Part shown: piece after piece, positions 56,112 through 64,000 of the stretch | Position numbering within the stretch: position 1 is the first letter of the stretch | Layout: every line of letters starts with the position of its first letter | DNA from: Candidatus Desulfovibrio kirbyi | GTDB lineage: Bacteria > Desulfobacterota > Desulfovibrionia > Desulfovibrionales > Desulfovibrionaceae | Length of the DNA: 64,000 bases | Reading direction: 5' to 3' | Assembly: GCA_013374015.1 (NCBI GenBank) | Contig: BLLL01000004.1 | Location: 23,353 to 87,352 of the forward strand | Program-made: the position numbers and the translations under genes | Notes under the pieces: generated by a model | Databases searched by the model: none | What the model was told of the DNA's origin: nothing | Seen by the model: only the letters and a program-made list of their open reading frames with translations

Positions 56112-58238
56112 ATGAAAATCGACGATTTGGATAGTAAACTGCACGAAGTATTCAGCGGCAAAGTCGTCCGTAAAGACCTTCTACATCGTATCAAAAAAGG
56201 AACAAATGTTCCAACCTTCGTGCTAGAATTTCTTCTGGCCCGATACTGCGCCAGTGATGATGACGCTGAAATTCAAGAAGGTCTTGAAGCTGTCATCTCT
56301 ACACTTCAGGAAAACTATGTCCGAGCTGATGAATCAAATGCCGCGCAATCTAAAGTTGCGACCAAAGGTAAACATCGCTTTTTTGATAAAGTCCATGTCC
56401 GGTTTGTCGAAACCGGAAAAGATGCCAAACGGCATTGGGCGGCGCTTGAGAATTTCAATTCACAGCGCATTGCCATTTCAGATAAATTTTACCGCGACAA
56501 CGATCGCATTCTTGAAGGAGGCATATGGGCGGAGGTGACTGTAGGCTATAACGAAATTGATGATGATGATTACGCATTCTATATTGAAGAATTAAAGCCG
56601 ATTCAGCTTACCAAATTTGATTTTGAGGGATATGCCCAAGGACGCAAAGCATTTAGTCGAAATGAGTGGCTGGATGTTATTATGCGCTCAGTCGGCTTGG
56701 AAGGCAGCAACCTCTCGCCCAGGTTGAAACTTCATTACATATTACGCCTCGCGCCTCTAGTTGAACCAAATTTCAATTTTGTTGAATTGGGGCCGAGGGG
56801 AACAGGCAAATCCTATTTCTTCAGCGAATTTTCGCCCTATGCCACCTTACTCAGCGGCGGGCAAGCCACCAAGTCAACTTTGTTCTATAATATGATGAAA
56901 AAACGTGTCGGACTCGTCGGCTTCTGGGACACGGTCGCCTTTGACGAGGTTGCAGGCATCAAAATCAAAGACCCTGATACCATACAAATCATGAAAGATT
57001 ATCTGGCCAACGGTCGTTTTTCACGCGGAGTGGAAGTCATCGCGGACGCCAGCATGGCCTTTGTCGGCAATATTGACTACTCCATTGAGCAGGTTGCGCA
57101 TTCCACTGAACATGACCTGTTCATGCCATTGCCCAAGGAATTTGATTTAGCGGTGATGGATCGTTTTGCCTGTTATTTGCCGGGCTGGGAGATGCCTAAA
57201 AACAGCAGTGATTATTTAACGGGGAATTATGGTTTTATCACAGATTACCTTGCCGAGGCTTTCCATTATCAATTTTCACATACAAATCGTTATGAGGAAG
57301 TAAATAAGCGGATAAAGCTTGGCAAAGCGGTTGAAGGGAGGGACGAGAAGAGCATTAAAAAATGCGTCTGCGCTTTCCTGAAAATTCTCCACCCGGATGA
57401 TGCTCCGAGCGATGACGAATTTGAAGAATATGTCGCCTACGCCGTCGAGTCCAGACGGCGGGTCAAAGAGCAGATGAACAAACGTAAACCTGATGACGAG
57501 TTTGCCAATATCAATCTTTCCTATATTCCCACAGATGGTAAAGAAGTCATTGTTTTTTGCCCTGAATCACGCGGCGTGACCGCGACACAACAACCATTGC
57601 GCCACTCGCTGGGGACTCCCTTGGTCAGCGAGTCAGATTGCAGCGGATCGGCCAAAAATCAGACCTCAGCAGTCCCGGTCGAAAACCGGCATGAAACGGA
57701 AAATATTGGCGCAGACCAGACGCCACCCCATAGGCATGATGTCACTTCTGAACCACATGCGCCAGGAGAGCACCATTTCACAATTATGTACGGGGATACA
57801 GGGTACAGCTATGAAGCAATCATTGGCCCGTACATCAATAATGCCCGCGAAATTGTAATTGAAGATCCGTATATCCGCATGGGATATCAAATACAGAACC
57901 TTGTTCGCTTCTGTGAGGCAGTGCTCAAACTCTCATCAATCCAAAAAATCAAACTGATAACCAGCTATGACGACTCCACGAATATGGCTGAACTCAATGA
58001 ACGCCTGAGCGAATTGAAGCAAAGCCTTCTGGAGCAGGATGTGCTGCTGGATATTGAGATAAATCCGAATCTCCACGACAGGGAAATTCGGGTTGATAAC
58101 GGCTGGGTCATTAAAATTGGGCGAGGGTTGGATTTCTACCAAAAACCGACAGGCTGGTATAGCATTGGAGCGAGCGATTTGTCCTTACGGCCATGCCTGG
58201 AAACGAAGGTGGATATTTTCTTTGGTAAAACTAAATGA
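56112..58238 (+). CDS. brxL: BREX protein BrxL with C-terminal MIT_C (PLD-like) domain
   Basis: A 708-residue protein. The BrxL N-terminal domain and AAA+ ATPase are clear: Walker A GPRGTGKSYFF at about 226-236, Walker B region TVAFDEVAGI at about 273-282, and VGNIDYS. The ATPase part ends at about 475 (FANINLSYIPTDGKEVIVF). A low-complexity linker follows (about 485-550). Residues about 556-704 then match an MIT_C domain: YSYEAIIGPYI, EIVIEDPYIRM, HDREIRVDNGW, IKIGRGLDFYQKP. Typical BrxL has a Lon-protease-like domain here, and I see no Lon Ser-Lys signature. It starts 2 bases after pglZ and is the last BREX gene. Confidence 0.92.
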   Translation: MKIDDLDSKLHEVFSGKVVRKDLLHRIKKGTNVPTFVLEFLLARYCASDDDAEIQEGLEAVISTLQENYVRADESNAAQSKVATKGKHRFFDKVHVRFVETGKDAKRHWAALENFNSQRIAISDKFYRDNDRILEGGIWAEVTVGYNEIDDDDYAFYIEELKPIQLTKFDFEGYAQGRKAFSRNEWLDVIMRSVGLEGSNLSPRLKLHYILRLAPLVEPNFNFVELGPRGTGKSYFFSEFSPYATLLSGGQATKSTLFYNMMKKRVGLVGFWDTVAFDEVAGIKIKDPDTIQIMKDYLANGRFSRGVEVIADASMAFVGNIDYSIEQVAHSTEHDLFMPLPKEFDLAVMDRFACYLPGWEMPKNSSDYLTGNYGFITDYLAEAFHYQFSHTNRYEEVNKRIKLGKAVEGRDEKSIKKCVCAFLKILHPDDAPSDDEFEEYVAYAVESRRRVKEQMNKRKPDDEFANINLSYIPTDGKEVIVFCPESRGVTATQQPLRHSLGTPLVSESDCSGSAKNQTSAVPVENRHETENIGADQTPPHRHDVTSEPHAPGEHHFTIMYGDTGYSYEAIIGPYINNAREIVIEDPYIRMGYQIQNLVRFCEAVLKLSSIQKIKLITSYDDSTNMAELNERLSELKQSLLEQDVLLDIEINPNLHDREIRVDNGWVIKIGRGLDFYQKPTGWYSIGASDLSLRPCLETKVDIFFGKTK

Positions 58239-58285
58239 TTGTTTTGCTCGCAACGTACTTTGGAAATTAGATTAAGGAGAACGGC

Positions 58286-58375
58286 ATGAGTGTAATTGAT
58301 AAAGTAATCTACAAGGCCACATGCACAGATTGTGGCAAATCTGAGGAGCCGGAAAAAGCTCAGGAAAGAGTTTGA
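58286..58375 (+). CDS. Short ORF or remnant behind brxL (29 aa, CxxC)
   Basis: AAGGAGA lies six bases before ATG 58286, giving MSVIDKVIYKATCTDCGKSE and nine more residues. The CTDC pair looks like half of a zinc ribbon. The frame is too short for a complete domain, so it is likely the 5' end of a lost gene. The strong ribosome site is the main reason to list it. Confidence 0.4.
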   Translation: MSVIDKVIYKATCTDCGKSEEPEKAQERV

Positions 58376-58397
58376 AATATATTGGAAAAATCAGGAC

Positions 58398-58433
58398 AAA
58401 AAAAGCTGAGGCCGCCCTTTGAAAGACGACCTC
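58398..58433 (-). terminator. Rho-independent terminator (minus strand)
   Basis: On the minus strand, GAGGTCGTCTTTC and AAAGGGCGGCCTC form a stem of about ten pairs with several G-U pairs. It is followed after AGC by seven T residues. It would stop transcripts coming from the decayed hsdM-hsdR-fic locus before they run into brxL. On the plus strand no T tract follows. Confidence 0.7.
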
Positions 58434-58740
58434 GTAACTCTTTCCACACATGGTAGATGAGCTGGGTAAATCCTCCTCCTTTTTCTGCCAGGTGTCAATA
58501 GCCGACAGGAAGAATTTTAAGCAAGTCAGTAGTGATGTACCCCCAATTCAAACGCCAACACCAAGGACTAGGTGGAGGCTTCCATAGATTGAGGTATCTC
58601 ATGATTAAGGTTACCCCCAATGCCCCACAAAGATTTTTTCAAAAAATTTGATGCTCTTATTCATGGCACCGCCGATTCACCTGCTGGAGAATCTCCAGAA
58701 GTCACTGGCTTACTGCCTTGAGGAAAACTCCAAATAAGAG
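58434..58740. other. Non-coding junction between BREX and the decayed type I locus
   Basis: No gene is supported here. The ten bases TACCCCCAAT occur twice as a direct repeat, at 58538-58547 and 58612-58621. The fic fragment from the right loses family similarity near 58752, and its frame runs on as unrelated sequence to a stop at 58661. This stretch therefore contains the deletion or insertion breakpoint between two islands. Confidence 0.5.
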
Positions 58741-58751
58741 TTTGACATGGG

Positions 58752-58868
58752 GAGGCGATATTCAGCGCCTCGCCATCCTTAATATTCAATTTGTTTTTTA
58801 AAAACGTATGCCCCTGGATAGCAGTAATAGGAGTCACTTTCGTAACTGTAATCATAGGTATTATTCAT
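58752..58868 (-). pseudogene. N-terminal fragment of a Fic toxin gene (VbhT-like)
   Basis: From ATG 58868 the minus strand reads MNNTYDYSYESDSYYCYPGA then YVFK. After an extra base in an A run (near 58797) it continues NKLNIKDGEALNIA. The xKNKLNIxDxExLNxAE segment is the standard N-terminus of Fic/DOC-type proteins. Similarity ends at about 58752, and the HPFxxGNGR catalytic part is gone. The start overlaps the stop of the antitoxin remnant (TATGAATAA), as in intact antitoxin-toxin pairs. Confidence 0.75.
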
Positions 58869-59039
58869 ACGCTGGACTGTCTGCTATCGTATGTTTTGCG
58901 ACAAGCTGTTTTACTATGTCATCTTCGGAAATTTTACCGGATAAAACAAATCCTTTCTTTGTCGTCATCAGTCAGGGGCATACCTTACAATAGACATTGT
59001 GCCGTTGACTTCCTGAACGATTTTCTCAATATCTGGCAT
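58861..59039 (-). pseudogene. Frameshifted VbhA-type antitoxin
   Basis: AAGGA precedes ATG 59039. The pieces are MPDIEKIVQEVNGTMSI, then in the next frame GMPLTDDDKERI, then in a third frame SGKISEDDIVKQLVAKHTIA ending at TAA 58861-58863. Joined, this is a VbhA-family antitoxin, whose SxxxEG-type helix inhibits Fic toxins. That motif (TMSI.EG) is exactly where the first frameshift falls. It lies between hsdR and the fic fragment on the same strand. Confidence 0.75.
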
Positions 59040-59097
59040 TGGTGTCATCCTTTTTTATCTATGCCGTTAATGTTTGGCTACCAATTATCTCTGAGCT

Positions 59098-62036
59098 TTA
59101 TTCCGACTGAAATTTTTTGAAATTCTCTGCCTGCTCCAATACCTTTTCAAATACTTCATCATCCCATTCAGGCGGATAGCCGTTTTTGTAGAGCAGTACA
59201 GTCAAATCCATATTCAACTGGTTCTTGATATCATCACGAGTAGACCAGTCGGTAAACTGCGCCTTGTCATCCACTAACTCTTTTATCTTTTTGGCGAGGA
59301 CAAGGCATTTCTCATCCTCGTACTTAAACTGGTGCTCATCTCGCACTTTGACAAGAATATCGTAAAAAGCCTTTTCCTCATAAGTTATTCCGAGGCCCTC
59401 AAATGAGGTCTTATCAGCTTGCAGATCGGAGAAAAATTTTATCAATTCGCCAGAAAGATCATTAATGAAATCGGCTACAACTTCACTCGTAAAAACGAGT
59501 TTATCCCGAGTGTTATAGGTATCTATAACCTCTTTTAAACGCTTTCGGCATTGACGATATTTTCAATTCCTGTGCAACTGATGGCCTCCTGCACCATTTT
59601 TTCAACAATGCGGTTCATTATTTCCGCGTCAGGAGCATCACCTTTTGTTTGTTTATAGATAACGGAGCGTATGGCCAAATAGAACTGCGCTTTTGCTGTT
59701 TCCTCATCGGTCAATTCGCCAGAAGGGACGCATATTTTATATGCCGCTTTCAGCTTGCGTGACAGGCTCATAAAGCGGTTTTCCATGTCTTTGTTGATTT
59801 GAATATATTCCGCCGCAGCATTCAAGCAGACAAGGCGTTCCAAGGGGTTACCGGAATGGAATGTCTTGGCATCGAATTCGTGGAGCAGTTCGTCAATCAA
59901 AGCAAGATGGTTACGGAACACCGACAGCGAAATCGCAAGTTCGTCAACCGGACTTTCCTGTACACTGCCGTATTTCTTCAACGCTTCAAGCATATCCCGC
60001 CTGATGCCTATATAGTCAACGACCAATCCTTTGTCCTTGCCGTCAAAGACACGATTGACACGCGAAACGTTTGAATCAGCGTATGCTTCTGGAGCGGCTT
60101 ATCTATGTACATCACAGCAAGCGATGGCACATCGAATCCCGTAATCCACATATCCACCACAACAGCAATCGTGAAATTGGAAATGTTGTTCTTAAATTGC
60201 TTATCCAGTTTTTGACGGTATTCTTTCGTACCGCACAGGTCGTATAATTCTTTTGTGTCGTTGTCACCCTGCGTAGCAACCAACTTTATTTTCTCAAGCG
60301 GAATCAACTTGTCCAACTGTTCCTCTGTAAGCCCCGTTTCATCTTCAGCTTTGCGCGGCGTATTCCAATCGGGGCGTACCGTGACTATTTCTTTCAGAAG
60401 ATGGAAAGTGATGAGCCTATCTGCACAAACAATCATTGCCTTTTGTACTATTTTGGGCATACAACGCCTCATAATGAACAACAATGTCCTTTGCTAGGCG
60501 TTTTAATCTATCGGAATAACCAAGGACGCGGCGCATTTCGCTCATAGCTTTTTTGCTTTCCTCGACCTGCTCCGGGTTTGCGCCGTCGTCTGTACATTTA
60601 TCGTAATACTTCTGAATTTCCGCAGCTTGTTCGTCGGAGAGGATAACACGCGCTAAACGTGGCTCGTAGGCGATGCGGACGGTGATACCATCATCGCTGG
60701 ACTCTTTCATGGTGTAACTGTCCACAATTCCGCCAAATACAGCTATGGTTTCATCAATCGGCGTCCCTGTAAAACCGCAGTAAGTGGCATTGGGAAAACT
60801 GTCGCGCAGATACTTTGCAAATCCAAAACTGGTGAATATACCCTTTTCTGTCTTTTTTAATTTTGCTCCGACACTGGTCTGCGTCCTGTGTGCTTCATCG
60901 GAAATACAAATGATGTTGTTCCGTTCGGACAGCAATCCTGTAGCTTCACAAAACTTCTGAATTGTGGTGATGAATACGCCTCCGCTGGCTGCGCCGCCAA
61001 GCGCACTACGCAAATCCTGACGGCTTTCAATACTACGCACATTGCTGTCGTGCAGATATTTCTTTGATGCGACAAACAGCTCGGAAGTCTGTGTGTCCAA
61101 GTCCTCACGGTCGGCAATAATGACAATGGTCGGATTATTGAACGCTGACCGCTCCCGAAGTGCGAGCAGACGTGCGAGGAACAACATGGTATGGGTTTTT
61201 CCGCAGCCTGTAGCGCCGAAGTAAGTGCCGCCTTTGCCGTCACCAAGTGGGCGTAAGTGCTTTTTAATATTAGCGAGCATTTTACGTGTGGCAAAGAACT
61301 GCGGATATCGTGTCACGATGGCAAGTTCATTTTTGCTGTCATCAGGGTAATACACGAAATCGCGTAGTACAGCAGTTAAACGCTTTTTCGCGAATACGCC
61401 TTTAATCATAGTGAACAGTGCGCTGATTCCGTTGGAAATCTTTTCATTGTCATTTGCCTTGTTCCATGCGTAGTAATACTCATATTGCGTGAATATGCTG
61501 CCCATTTTAGTATTCGCGCCATCGCTGATGACCGACAAGAAACAATACTTCATCAGTTTTGGTATATCGCGGCAATAACGAATGTGTATCTGCTTCCATG
61601 CGTCATGTATGGTAGTGTCCTCTTTGACGGCGGACTTGAACTCGAAAATAGCTACAGGAATGCCGTTGACAAACAGTAGCATATCGGGACGGCGAAGCCG
61701 TTCACCTTGTATGGAATACTGATTAACTACTTTGAAGATATTGTTTTCCGGCGTGTCAAAGTCGATATAGCCTATGTGCAACGCAAGTTTGCCCGTCTCG
61801 TCGCGCTGTAAGTCGAACCCCTCGTTTACAAGCCAAAATGCCGCACGGTTGCCGTCGTACAGCGGCGCAGAAGGAATATTCCGTAATTGGCTGATTATTT
61901 TTGCCGTTTCGCTCTCTGTCAAATTAGGATAATGAGATGAAAGGAACGCCCGCAAATCGTCCTCAATGAGTATGTCCTCAAACTTGCGGTGTATGGCTTC
62001 GCCGTGGACATGGGTATAACCCTCGCTGACAAACAG
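59098..62036 (-). pseudogene. hsdR: Type I restriction enzyme HsdR, decayed
   Basis: The motor-nuclease subunit of a type I R-M system, spread over three shifted frames. It begins FVSEGYTHVHGEAIHRKFED directly fused in frame to the HsdM part. The N-terminal nuclease region (IPVAIFEFKSA), Walker A (GATGCGKTHTM) and DEAH box (SDEAHRTQ) are present. Frameshifts fall near 60450, 60065 and 59536; between them come WITGFDVPSLAVMYIDKPLQ and VVDYIGIRRDMLEALKKYG. The C-terminus ends KFQSE at 59098. With three frameshifts and no HsdS partner it cannot work. GC content is lower than in the core genes. Confidence 0.9.
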
Positions 62037-63478
62037 GTCGTCGATAAATTCAATGTACTTGCTCGGCGCGAGAGAGTAGTTATGCGCTCTGATTTCATCA
62101 AGCGTCGTAGACTTGCAGAGTTCCGGCACATCGGAATAAGCTGCCGCGTCCGCACTTTGCCAGTCGGTGTATATCTTTTTGACAGCAGCAATTTGCGTTT
62201 CGTCAAACTGGACGTACTTTTTTTCGTAGATGTTGGTATTCCACCGCCGCAGGTCAATAAACAACACTTCGCCGTGCCTGTCACGCGTTTGTCTTCCGTT
62301 CAGTGAGCGTGCTTTTTTGTTGCTATTGACAATCCAAAGCGTAACGGAGATGTCCGTGGAGTAAAACATCTCGCGGGGTAGGACTATAATCGCCTCCACC
62401 TTGTCATTTTCAATGAGCGATTTACGGATTTTGAATTCTTCACTGTCGGCGTTGAGTGCGCCGTTGGCAAGCAGGAAGCCTGCAATGCCGTTCGTCACAT
62501 CCAGTTTCGAGAGCATATGCAGTATACAGGCATAGTTTGCGTTTGACACAGGTGGCGTGTTGTAACCCCTGAAACGGTAATCGTCGGTGAGTTCGTCTGC
62601 CCCGCGCCATTTTTTCAGATTGAAAGGCGGGTTCGCCATGATGAAGTCCACTTTTATGTCTTTGTGGCGGTCATCAGTAAATGTGGACGTAGCGCGGTCA
62701 CCGAGATTATGGATATACCGCGAATAGCGAGGTTCATTTTCGCGAGCCGCCAGGTGTCAGGATTTGACTCCTGCCCAATGACGGAAATTTTTAGCCGGTT
62801 GCCGTGATGCCGTTCTACGAATTTGATTGATTGCACAAACATACCGCCTGAACCGCAACACGGGTCGTACACAACTCCGGCATACGGCTCAATCAGCTCG
62901 GCGATAAGCTGAACAATGCTCGCCGGTGTGTAGAATTCACCTTTTCCCGCGCCTTGCCCCGCATCAATGGCGAACACCTGCAGGAAATATTCTTAGACGC
63001 GTCCGATAAGGTCTTTATCGTGAAAATGGTTCTCGTCGAGTTTGTTAATTTCGTCGATAAGCCCTTTTATCTGCTCGTTGCGCGTTCCGAGTGTTGCATA
63101 AAAGTTTTGCGGCAACGCGCCTTTGAGCGGCGGGTTTCTGTCTTCAATATCCGCCATAGCTTTGTCGATTATAACGGCAATATCGTCCGCGCTCGCGTGG
63201 GTTACGATGTACGACCAACGCGCGGTTTCGTTTATATAAAACACGTTTGCTGAGCGGTAGAACGAGTCTTTTTCAAGGAATGCCGGAACATCTCCGTGTT
63301 CAACCATAATTTCGGATCGACGTTTTTCAAATTTATCGCCCGTAAATTTGAGGAACACCAAGCCCATAACGGCATCACGGTTTTTTTCGTTGCCGCCGAC
63401 AGTTCCGCGAAGGGCATTACGGCAGTTCCATAAAATGCTTTCCAGCGGTTGTGCTTGTGTCGCAGCCTTTTTTGCCAT
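62037..63478 (-). pseudogene. hsdM: Type I methyltransferase HsdM, decayed and fused to hsdR
   Basis: Starts MAKKAATQAQPLESILWNCR at 63478. A Tyr codon in IGRVYEYF has become TAA at 62993-62995. The same frame continues through [19 protein letters not shown] and motif I ([10 protein letters not shown]), then shifts near 62715 and resumes as [16 protein letters not shown] sequence. Motif IV is FIMANPPF. It ends SLAPSKYIEFID at about 62037, where the HsdR sequence follows without a stop. The last residues of HsdM, all of hsdS and anything between are missing, so an in-frame deletion joined the two genes. Confidence 0.9.
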
Positions 63479-63573
63479 TATTCTCCATCCTCATTATTAT
63501 TCCGCTCTAAAAAGGCAATGAGCAGTAGTTCTTCAGGTTTTTTGAAAATCTATGATGAAACAATTGATATTCC

Positions 63574-63649
63574 TGGTGGGCAGTACAGGACTTGAACCTG
63601 TGGCCCCCGCCGTGTGAAGGCGGTGCTCTACCAACTGAGCTAACTGCCC
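63574..63649 (-). tRNA. tRNA-Val (CAC)
   Basis: A 76-base tRNA with encoded CCA. The acceptor GGGCAGT pairs with ACTGCCC, the D stem is GCTC/GAGC, and the anticodon stem CCGCC/GGCGG holds loop TTCACAC with anticodon CAC, reading GUG. The T arm is ACAGG TTCAAGT CCTGT. Its 3' end points into the decayed defence locus, a usual place for island integration. Confidence 0.97.
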
Positions 63650-63817
63650 GTAAAAAGAAGTATGTCTATGCACTATCTCCCCAAAAGTCAAGACTCAATT
63701 TTCCGGATTCTTATTGAAATAATCCGGCAATTCTATAAAAAAATGCCGGCGTCATCTTGCGGGCAATCCGGCCCAATGGTATGTATTTTTTTACTGACGG
63801 GCAGTGGTATCAAGTCA

Positions 63818-64000
63818 ATGCGTTTTTTCTATTTTCTTCTGACTGTGCGATTCAGCGCGGCTGTCGCGTTCACACTCGCCATCACGCCTGCTTTTGCCCG
63901 CGTGCTGGACAGCGTCACCATCAATGACGTGCGCATGGAAGAAAATCTCTGCGCCCTCACCTTCGATGATGGCCCTTCACGCTACACCCCGCAGCTTTTG
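63818..64000 (+). CDS. Polysaccharide deacetylase (NodB family), start of gene only
   Basis: The gene runs off the window after 61 codons. It begins with a signal peptide (MRFFYFLLTVRFSAAVAF, cleavage probably after AFA). The first NodB motif follows, LTFDDGPS, where the Asp pair is catalytic and metal-binding. The exported enzyme probably removes acetyl groups from peptidoglycan or a polysaccharide. The 168 bases between it and tRNA-Val show no other gene. Confidence 0.8.
   Translation, partial: MRFFYFLLTVRFSAAVAFTLAITPAFARVLDSVTINDVRMEENLCALTFDDGPSRYTPQLL

Noticed and set aside
58791..59120. A 109-codon plus-strand frame between BREX and the type I locus
   Set aside because: It is opposite the VbhA and Fic remnants, which explain the sequence better.
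59098..63478. The frameshifts in hsdM and hsdR as mere sequencing errors
   Set aside because: There are five separate lesions, a large deletion of hsdS and a truncated fic in the same locus, while neighbouring long genes are intact; true decay is the simpler reading.
1..64000. CRISPR arrays or intact insertion sequences
   Set aside because: No regularly spaced repeats, transposase or integrase motifs were seen anywhere in the window.

Overview
The window looks like chromosome of a Desulfovibrionaceae-type sulfate reducer. The core genes are GC-rich. They include a Ccm system with the Desulfovibrio-style CxxxY CcmE and no CcmG or CcmH, indolepyruvate oxidoreductase (iorAB), anaerobic NrdD/NrdG, a TauE/SafE permease with its lipoprotein, and a zinc-ribbon protein, rnpB, ispDF run. 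No marker gene fixes the species.

Layout. 70-6167 (minus): a type III restriction-modification operon (mod, fic, res) with a Fic-domain gene between its two subunits. 6211-10331: a B12/radical-SAM fusion protein, two small conserved proteins and rnc. 10367-12084: an AT-rich graveyard between rnc and ccmE, with two fragments of defence or helicase genes around an intact putative nuclease gene. 12132-17595: cytochrome c maturation (ccmEFABCD and a CcmI-like TPR protein). 17645-21057: a 7TM sensor-like protein and a cardiolipin synthase. 21131-23223 (minus): tRNA-Ser, proA, nadD. 23252-26475: a TPR membrane protein and iorAB behind a near-consensus promoter. 26616-30074: nrdDG and a MOSC protein. 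30101-34762: an MFS transporter and a TauE/SafE cluster. 34746-41739: pgi, a histidine kinase, purQ, a Nif3-like protein, a zinc-ribbon coiled-coil protein, rnpB and ispDF.

41940-58238 is a complete BREX phage-defence operon on the plus strand: brxE, brxA, brxB, brxC, pglX, an inserted ATPase plus small nuclease-like pair, pglZ, brxL. It mixes a type 6-like first gene (brxE) with a type 1 body. The pair between pglX and pglZ is not part of the BREX core. BrxL ends in an MIT_C (phospholipase D-like) domain where the Lon-type domain is expected. A frameshifted excisionase-type HTH gene lies directly upstream.

58398-63478 (minus) is a decaying defence locus at the 3' end of tRNA-Val. It holds hsdM with an ochre codon and a frameshift, fused in frame to hsdR with three frameshifts; hsdS is absent. 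After these come a frameshifted VbhA-type antitoxin and the first few dozen codons of its Fic toxin partner. The last bases open a polysaccharide deacetylase gene.

Overall, a housekeeping backbone is broken by three defence insertions (type III R-M with Fic, the rnc-ccmE graveyard, BREX plus decayed type I R-M). Fic-family genes occur in two of them.
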